Source of the DNA: Gammaproteobacteria bacterium
GTDB taxonomy: Bacteria; Pseudomonadota; Gammaproteobacteria; UBA6429; Thiohalophilaceae
Assembly: GCA_003233255.1 (NCBI GenBank)
Contig: QILH01000034.1
Coordinates: 1 to 27,850, forward strand
DNA length: 27,850 bases
Direction: 5' to 3'
Made by a program: the position numbers and the translations under genes. The notes under the pieces are model-generated. The model did no database searches. It worked only from the letters and a program-made list of their open reading frames with translations, and was not told the origin of the DNA. Shown here piece after piece: positions 24,614 to 27,850 of this stretch. How positions within the stretch are numbered: the stretch's first letter is position 1; every line of letters starts with the position of its first letter.

Positions 24614-24997
24614 CTAACTGCGATAAGTAATCATGGTCAGCATAGCACCCTGCGGATCACTGATCACGGCAAACCGCCCCACATCCGGGATATCCCGTGG
24701 CGGCATTACCACCGAACCGCCAAGTGACTCAACGCGTTTTATTTGTTGATCGACATCATCCACCGTCACATAGGCCCCCCAGGTCGGCGGCATACCTTCG
24801 GCCTCAGGTGGAATCGCCATCATCCCGGCAACATCTTTGTCACCCACTTTCGCCATGGTATAAACCATTTCCGGCGTCTGTTCATCACGCAGAACCCAGC
24901 CAAATAGTTCCCCATAAAAGGCTTTGGCCCCAGCCACATCGGTGGTCATCAGTTCGTTCCAGCTAAAGGCCCCATGTTGCTTCATCACATCTTCCAT
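24614..24997 (-). CDS. VOC (glyoxalase/bleomycin resistance-type) protein
   Basis: The 127-residue protein has a VOC fold: FSWNELMTTDVAGAKAFYGELFGW near the start, WGAYVTVDDVDQQIKRVESL in the middle, and GRFAVISDPQGAMLTMI at the end. VOC proteins bind metal and small molecules; the substrate is unknown. The ATG is seven bases after AGGAG. It is the first gene of the VOC-DUF2461-WYL operon, and its promoter region holds the palindrome at 25053-25076. Confidence 0.9.
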   Translation of the reverse strand: MEDVMKQHGAFSWNELMTTDVAGAKAFYGELFGWVLRDEQTPEMVYTMAKVGDKDVAGMMAIPPEAEGMPPTWGAYVTVDDVDQQIKRVESLGGSVVMPPRDIPDVGRFAVISDPQGAMLTMITYRS

Positions 24998-25052
24998 AAT
25001 CGTCTCCTTGAGTAGTTAGTTCGAAAATACGAAAAACAATACTAACAGCTCA

Positions 25053-25076
25053 CTACTGACAGCATTATGTCAGTAG
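25053..25076. promoter_or_regulatory. Perfect 9-bp-arm palindrome in the divergent promoter region
   Basis: CTACTGACA (25053-25061) and TGTCAGTAG (25068-25076) are perfect inverted arms around six bases. It lies 56 bases before the VOC start and about 39 bases before the glycosylase-like start at 25115. It is a good candidate operator for the WYL regulator encoded in the operon. The assignment is inference. Confidence 0.6.
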
Positions 25077-25114
25077 CCTTCAGACTTAATATTAAAAGCG
25101 GTATACTCCGAATT

Positions 25115-25723
25115 ATGGCCATCATCTCACAACTGCGTCGTCATCAATCTAATTTGAGAAAATGTCATCGTTGTACAGATATGATAGGTACCCCCGTGGT
25201 TGGCAATCCAGCAGTATCACCCATAATGCTGATTGGCCAGGCACCCGGAATCAAAGAGGTCGATATCAAGAAACCCTTCGCCTGGACGGCAGGTAAAACA
25301 TTATTTAAATGGTTTGCTGAGATTGGTCTGGACGAAAATACCTTCCGCCAGCAGGTATACATGGCCGCCGTCTGTCGTTGCTTTCCAGGGAAACTTGCGA
25401 AAGGCGGTGACCGGGTACCCGCTCAAGAAGAGATCAAACATTGTTCTCATTGGTTGCAACGTGAGCTAGACATTCTACACCCGCAATTAATCATTCCAGT
25501 AGGGAAATTGGCTATATCACAATTTCTTGAAGTCGATAAACTGGTTGAGGTCATCGGCAAGAAAAAACAAATATCAATAAATAACCAGCTACTTGATTGC
25601 ATACCATTACCCCATCCCTCTGGCGCATCCACCTGGCACCGAAAAGAACCCGGTATTCGTTTATTAAAAAAAGCCTTAAACTTGATCCGGCGTCACCCCG
25701 CCTGGCAATCACTATTAAAATAG
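25115..25723 (+). CDS. Uracil-DNA glycosylase superfamily protein with Fe-S cysteines
   Basis: The 202-residue protein has IGQAPG (40-45, family motif A variant), KKPFAWTAGKTL, and the HPSGASTW end motif (167-174). Cysteines C17 and C20 (KCHRC), C87 and C110 follow the spacing of the 4Fe-4S cluster in family 4/5 glycosylases. It likely excises uracil or a related base from DNA. I chose the ATG at 25115 because the family usually begins with a helix like SQLRRHQ. The ATG at 25067 adds 16 residues and lies inside the palindrome. Neither has a strong ribosome site. Motif A reads GQAPG where family 4 has GEAPG, so activity needs testing. Confidence 0.85.
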   Translation: MAIISQLRRHQSNLRKCHRCTDMIGTPVVGNPAVSPIMLIGQAPGIKEVDIKKPFAWTAGKTLFKWFAEIGLDENTFRQQVYMAAVCRCFPGKLAKGGDRVPAQEEIKHCSHWLQRELDILHPQLIIPVGKLAISQFLEVDKLVEVIGKKKQISINNQLLDCIPLPHPSGASTWHRKEPGIRLLKKALNLIRRHPAWQSLLK

Positions 25724-25763
25724 CCGGATGAACTAGCAAGCATCTTAACTATCCGCTATTTTT
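25719..25763. terminator. Bidirectional terminator between convergent genes
   Basis: AATAGCCGGAT (25719-25729) pairs with ATCCGCTATT (25751-25760) with one bulged C. T runs follow on both strands (TTTTTC on plus, TTTT on minus). It spans the stop of the glycosylase-like gene and the last codons of the 378-residue gene. Confidence 0.65.
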
Positions 25764-26881
25764 CTCAGTTCATTTAACAATCGAGTTAATTCTGTAAACA
25801 GAACATCGGACAATCCATTTATAGGTGACACATATTGTCGTATCTCCCTGATAAGCTCATCGTATCCGTTTGGGGCAATGAAATTTTTATATTGTATAGA
25901 AACGAGGGTAAAACCTGCTAGTTTTTTAACATTCTCGGCAAAGGGTTTATCATATACATCACCGATCACTGCAGAAAGGTCATCGGCAACCATGCTCACT
26001 ATTTTCTTTGACGCCTGCTTACCAATTTGGTGTTTCAATATTTCATCTTCAATACCGGCCAGGCTGCCTAGCAACAAACCCCCGGCCTTTAGATAATCTT
26101 CTTCTTTGCCATTCATTGCATACAACTCATTATAAAGCCTGTTTATCACATCGACTTCAGCGATGATAGAATCATCGTTTTCATTTATTAATCGAAGCAC
26201 CGATTTTTCTCTGATTGGATTCATAAATAATTTTGCATTAATAATAAGTTTCGAGCTATCCGACTCAAATACGTAATCATTAATAAATATAAAATTCTCG
26301 TGAAATTTCGGCATTCTTGCGCACAGAAATCGTGTGACAGTATTTTTATCTGTCTTATTTTTATCAAAAAAATTAGTATAGGCCAAAGAAAAACCGTCGA
26401 TGTATTTATGATAAACAAGTCCGGGATTGATTGATTCTGAGAACAGAATAAACATCGCAACCGGCACTGAGCGAGGATAAATATCCTGTTCGACAAGAAT
26501 TTCTAATGCTTCCATCGTTTCAGCTTCCGGCATGGCTTCAGCACGACTATTAGGCAAAGAAAAATTAACCTGCAACCCCATTCTACGGCCTTCTTTTATA
26601 AGATCTGACTGATAATCATCACCAACGGAGTCAAGCATGCTATCAAGATCTCTAATGGAATCCGGATACTTTTGTGTCCGTTCCAGTTCACGCCTTGCGT
26701 GCAACATACCTTCAAGCCAGCCAGCGCAAAAAATTAGATTGTAACGGTCTTCTCCTGCCCAGCACAGACAGCGTTGAATATCGTGAAGCAACGCTAATAC
26801 ATCATCCTTTCCTAAAGCAAACGCTTGTGTTGCCTGAGTTTCGAATTCCCCCCATGATTCCGGGATTGTAAATTCCATCAT
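25745..26881 (-). CDS. Hypothetical protein, 378 residues
   Basis: I do not recognise this protein. It is soluble in appearance: no signal peptide and no clear membrane segment. The N-terminal third is helical (HDIQRCLCWAGEDRYNLIFC, GWLEGMLHARRELERTQ). The middle is mixed (residues 120-250), and the C-terminal third has helices with a Gly-rich stretch (KAGGLLLGSLAGIEDEIL). It has one good start codon pair (ATGATG) but only a weak, distant ribosome site. Base use is more AT-rich than its neighbours, which may mean transfer. It sits alone between a terminator and a decayed EAL gene, so context gives no function. Confidence 0.75.
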   Translation of the reverse strand: MMEFTIPESWGEFETQATQAFALGKDDVLALLHDIQRCLCWAGEDRYNLIFCAGWLEGMLHARRELERTQKYPDSIRDLDSMLDSVGDDYQSDLIKEGRRMGLQVNFSLPNSRAEAMPEAETMEALEILVEQDIYPRSVPVAMFILFSESINPGLVYHKYIDGFSLAYTNFFDKNKTDKNTVTRFLCARMPKFHENFIFINDYVFESDSSKLIINAKLFMNPIREKSVLRLINENDDSIIAEVDVINRLYNELYAMNGKEEDYLKAGGLLLGSLAGIEDEILKHQIGKQASKKIVSMVADDLSAVIGDVYDKPFAENVKKLAGFTLVSIQYKNFIAPNGYDELIREIRQYVSPINGLSDVLFTELTRLLNELRKIADS

Positions 26882-26944
26882 TCAAATAAACCTTTGTCCC
26901 AATCAACAGGCATAATAGCAAATCTATTTTAGTCGGGCAGTGCT

Positions 26945-27230
26945 TCAGGGTGCCCGATGCGATTTCCCTGTATAACTGAACCCAGATTCTTTTAGAATAT
27001 CTTTGTTTTCAACCCACTCGGCAATGGTTAGTATTTGCATAACCTGTGCAATATGAACAATCGACTCTATGATTTCCTGTTCATGGGGTCGTCTAACAGG
27101 CCATTGACAAACTGGCCATCAATTTTTAGAAATTGACCGATAAACTCTTAAGATAGGCATAGGAGCAAACTCCCGTAGCAAAATCATCCAGCGCAAAACA
27201 TTTCAGGTTCTCAATAAATTTAACCGCCTG
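26945..27230 (-). pseudogene. Decayed EAL-domain phosphodiesterase fragment
   Basis: Reading the minus strand across three frames gives the C-terminal half of an EAL c-di-GMP phosphodiesterase: KFIENLKCFALDDFATGVCS, YAYLKSLSV, then FLKIDGQFVNGLLDDPMN, then EIIESIVHIAQVMQILTIAE, WVENKDILKESGF, and a stop at 26945-26947. Frameshifts occur near 27129-27136 (after SLSV) and near 27078-27083 (after DDPMN), each about one base. The N-terminal half, including the EAL motif, is not detectable upstream. It is non-functional and shows that a c-di-GMP gene was once here. Confidence 0.85.
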
Positions 27231-27680
27231 TACAGGCACGTACTACAACGAGGCTTTCTTTACCCTGTACGATAAACACGCTGCCGAAAATGGGAAAAAT
27301 ACACGCAAAAATTTTAATAAAATTATGATGAGTAATACTCAATTGCAATAACTCCGACTAAATAATGTACATAGCGACTGTATTTTAAACAGACTGAACA
27401 TCTGAATAATATTTAGGCATTGTATTTAATATGGTTTATTGGACTATCGTTAGAAACAGGCCAGATGTCGGTTCTTAAAATACTCTGTCGAGAGTAAAAC
27501 CCCAGGAAACTGCAAAGCAAATTTGACACAAAATAACACTCCCTACCGGGCAAAGAACCGTCTACAATCAACACATTAGCCTACTGTAACCCAGATTAGC
27601 GTATCTCCCCTGATAGCGATCCGGCCATTTTTCACCTCAACCCGAACTTTCATACTATATAAATGACTTACACCCTGACC
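27231..27680. other. Non-coding AT-rich stretch
   Basis: About 450 bases without a convincing reading frame or RNA gene. It probably holds decayed sequence from the lost EAL gene's upstream part and the promoter of the TatT-like gene. TTGACA at 27523-27528 has no matching -10 at the usual distance. TATATAAAT near 27655 is the better -10-like candidate. Confidence 0.5.
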
Positions 27681-27850
27681 ATGATGATTAAGATAAAAAC
27701 AACTTTTCTACTTATATCACTTATAACCCTGCTTTCTGGCTGTGTCAGCATGATTGCCGGCAATCTGGCGGACAGTTTATCGACCGCGATGCTCAATCAG
27801 GATGACCCGGAAACGGTTCGCGCCGGGGCACCAGCCTACCTGTTAATGCT
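27681..27850 (+). CDS. TRAP transporter T-component (TatT-type) lipoprotein, partial
   Basis: The first 56 residues are visible and run off the right edge. A lipoprotein signal (TFLLISLITLLSGC, lipidated C21) is followed by LADSLSTAMLNQDDPETVRA and GAPAYLL. This is the hallmark opening of TatT-family proteins, trimeric periplasmic TPR lipoproteins associated with some TRAP transporters. Starts at 27663, 27681 and 27684 are all in frame and none has a clear ribosome site; 27681 is chosen because it gives the cleanest signal peptide. TRAP permease genes, if present, would be to the right. Confidence 0.85.
   Translation, partial: MMIKIKTTFLLISLITLLSGCVSMIAGNLADSLSTAMLNQDDPETVRAGAPAYLLM

Noticed and set aside
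27523..27551. Promoter from TTGACA at 27523
   Set aside because: No -10-like hexamer at 16-18 bases; the spacing region is GC-rich and no gene starts shortly after.
1..27850. CRISPR array, tRNA/rRNA, insertion sequence or phage genes
   Set aside because: No regularly spaced repeats, no RNA-gene signatures, and no transposase, integrase or phage structural genes were seen.

Overview
The window looks like chromosomal DNA of a free-living, environmental gammaproteobacterium. The grounds are the family make-up (Tad pilus, WYL regulator, Tag, TRAP T-component lipoprotein, CHASE2 and DUF3365 sensors), moderate GC content and Shine-Dalgarno-led operons. I cannot name the genus. No rRNA, tRNA, CRISPR array or insertion sequence was seen. 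Both ends cut through genes.

Region 1 (1-5656, minus strand) is a signalling operon read from right to left. It holds a NarL/FixJ-type response regulator, a CHASE2 Ser/Thr protein kinase with four membrane segments, a soluble Ser/Thr kinase with a duplicated C-terminal module, and a DUF3365-HAMP sensor with a c-type haem motif that runs off the left edge. Region 2 (5657-5880) is the divergent control region, with a near-perfect 19-bp palindrome at its centre and a separated imperfect direct repeat.

Region 3 (5881-19590, plus strand) is a long, tightly packed Tad/Flp type IVc pilus operon: Flp pilin, TadG-like and TadE-like pseudopilins, a secreted protein with two similar halves, a second Flp-like prepilin, CpaB, the CpaC/RcpA secretin, a TadA/CpaF ATPase carrying an N-terminal FHA domain, TadB, TadC, a DUF192 protein, a TPR lipoprotein, a second TadE, and a hybrid histidine kinase. 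TadZ/CpaE and the prepilin peptidase TadV/CpaA are absent. The layout (two Ser/Thr kinases, an FHA-fused motor, and a histidine kinase and response regulator at opposite ends) suggests a phosphorylation-controlled Tad pilus, and this is the main system of interest. The FHA domain, however, appears to lack most canonical phosphothreonine-binding residues.

Region 4 (19634-21981) has a radical SAM/SPASM enzyme on the minus strand, a 452-bp structured intergenic region with a perfect FNR-type box, and a glutathione S-transferase. Region 5 (22152-25723) is a small maintenance/stress cluster: VOC protein, DUF2461 protein and WYL regulator in one likely operon, then YciI-like protein and 3-methyladenine glycosylase I, with a divergent Fe-S uracil-DNA glycosylase-like protein. 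A 9-bp-arm palindrome lies in the divergent VOC/glycosylase promoter region. Region 6 (25745-27850) holds an unrecognised 378-residue protein, the decayed remnant of an EAL phosphodiesterase, a non-coding stretch, and the start of a TRAP-transporter TatT-type lipoprotein.
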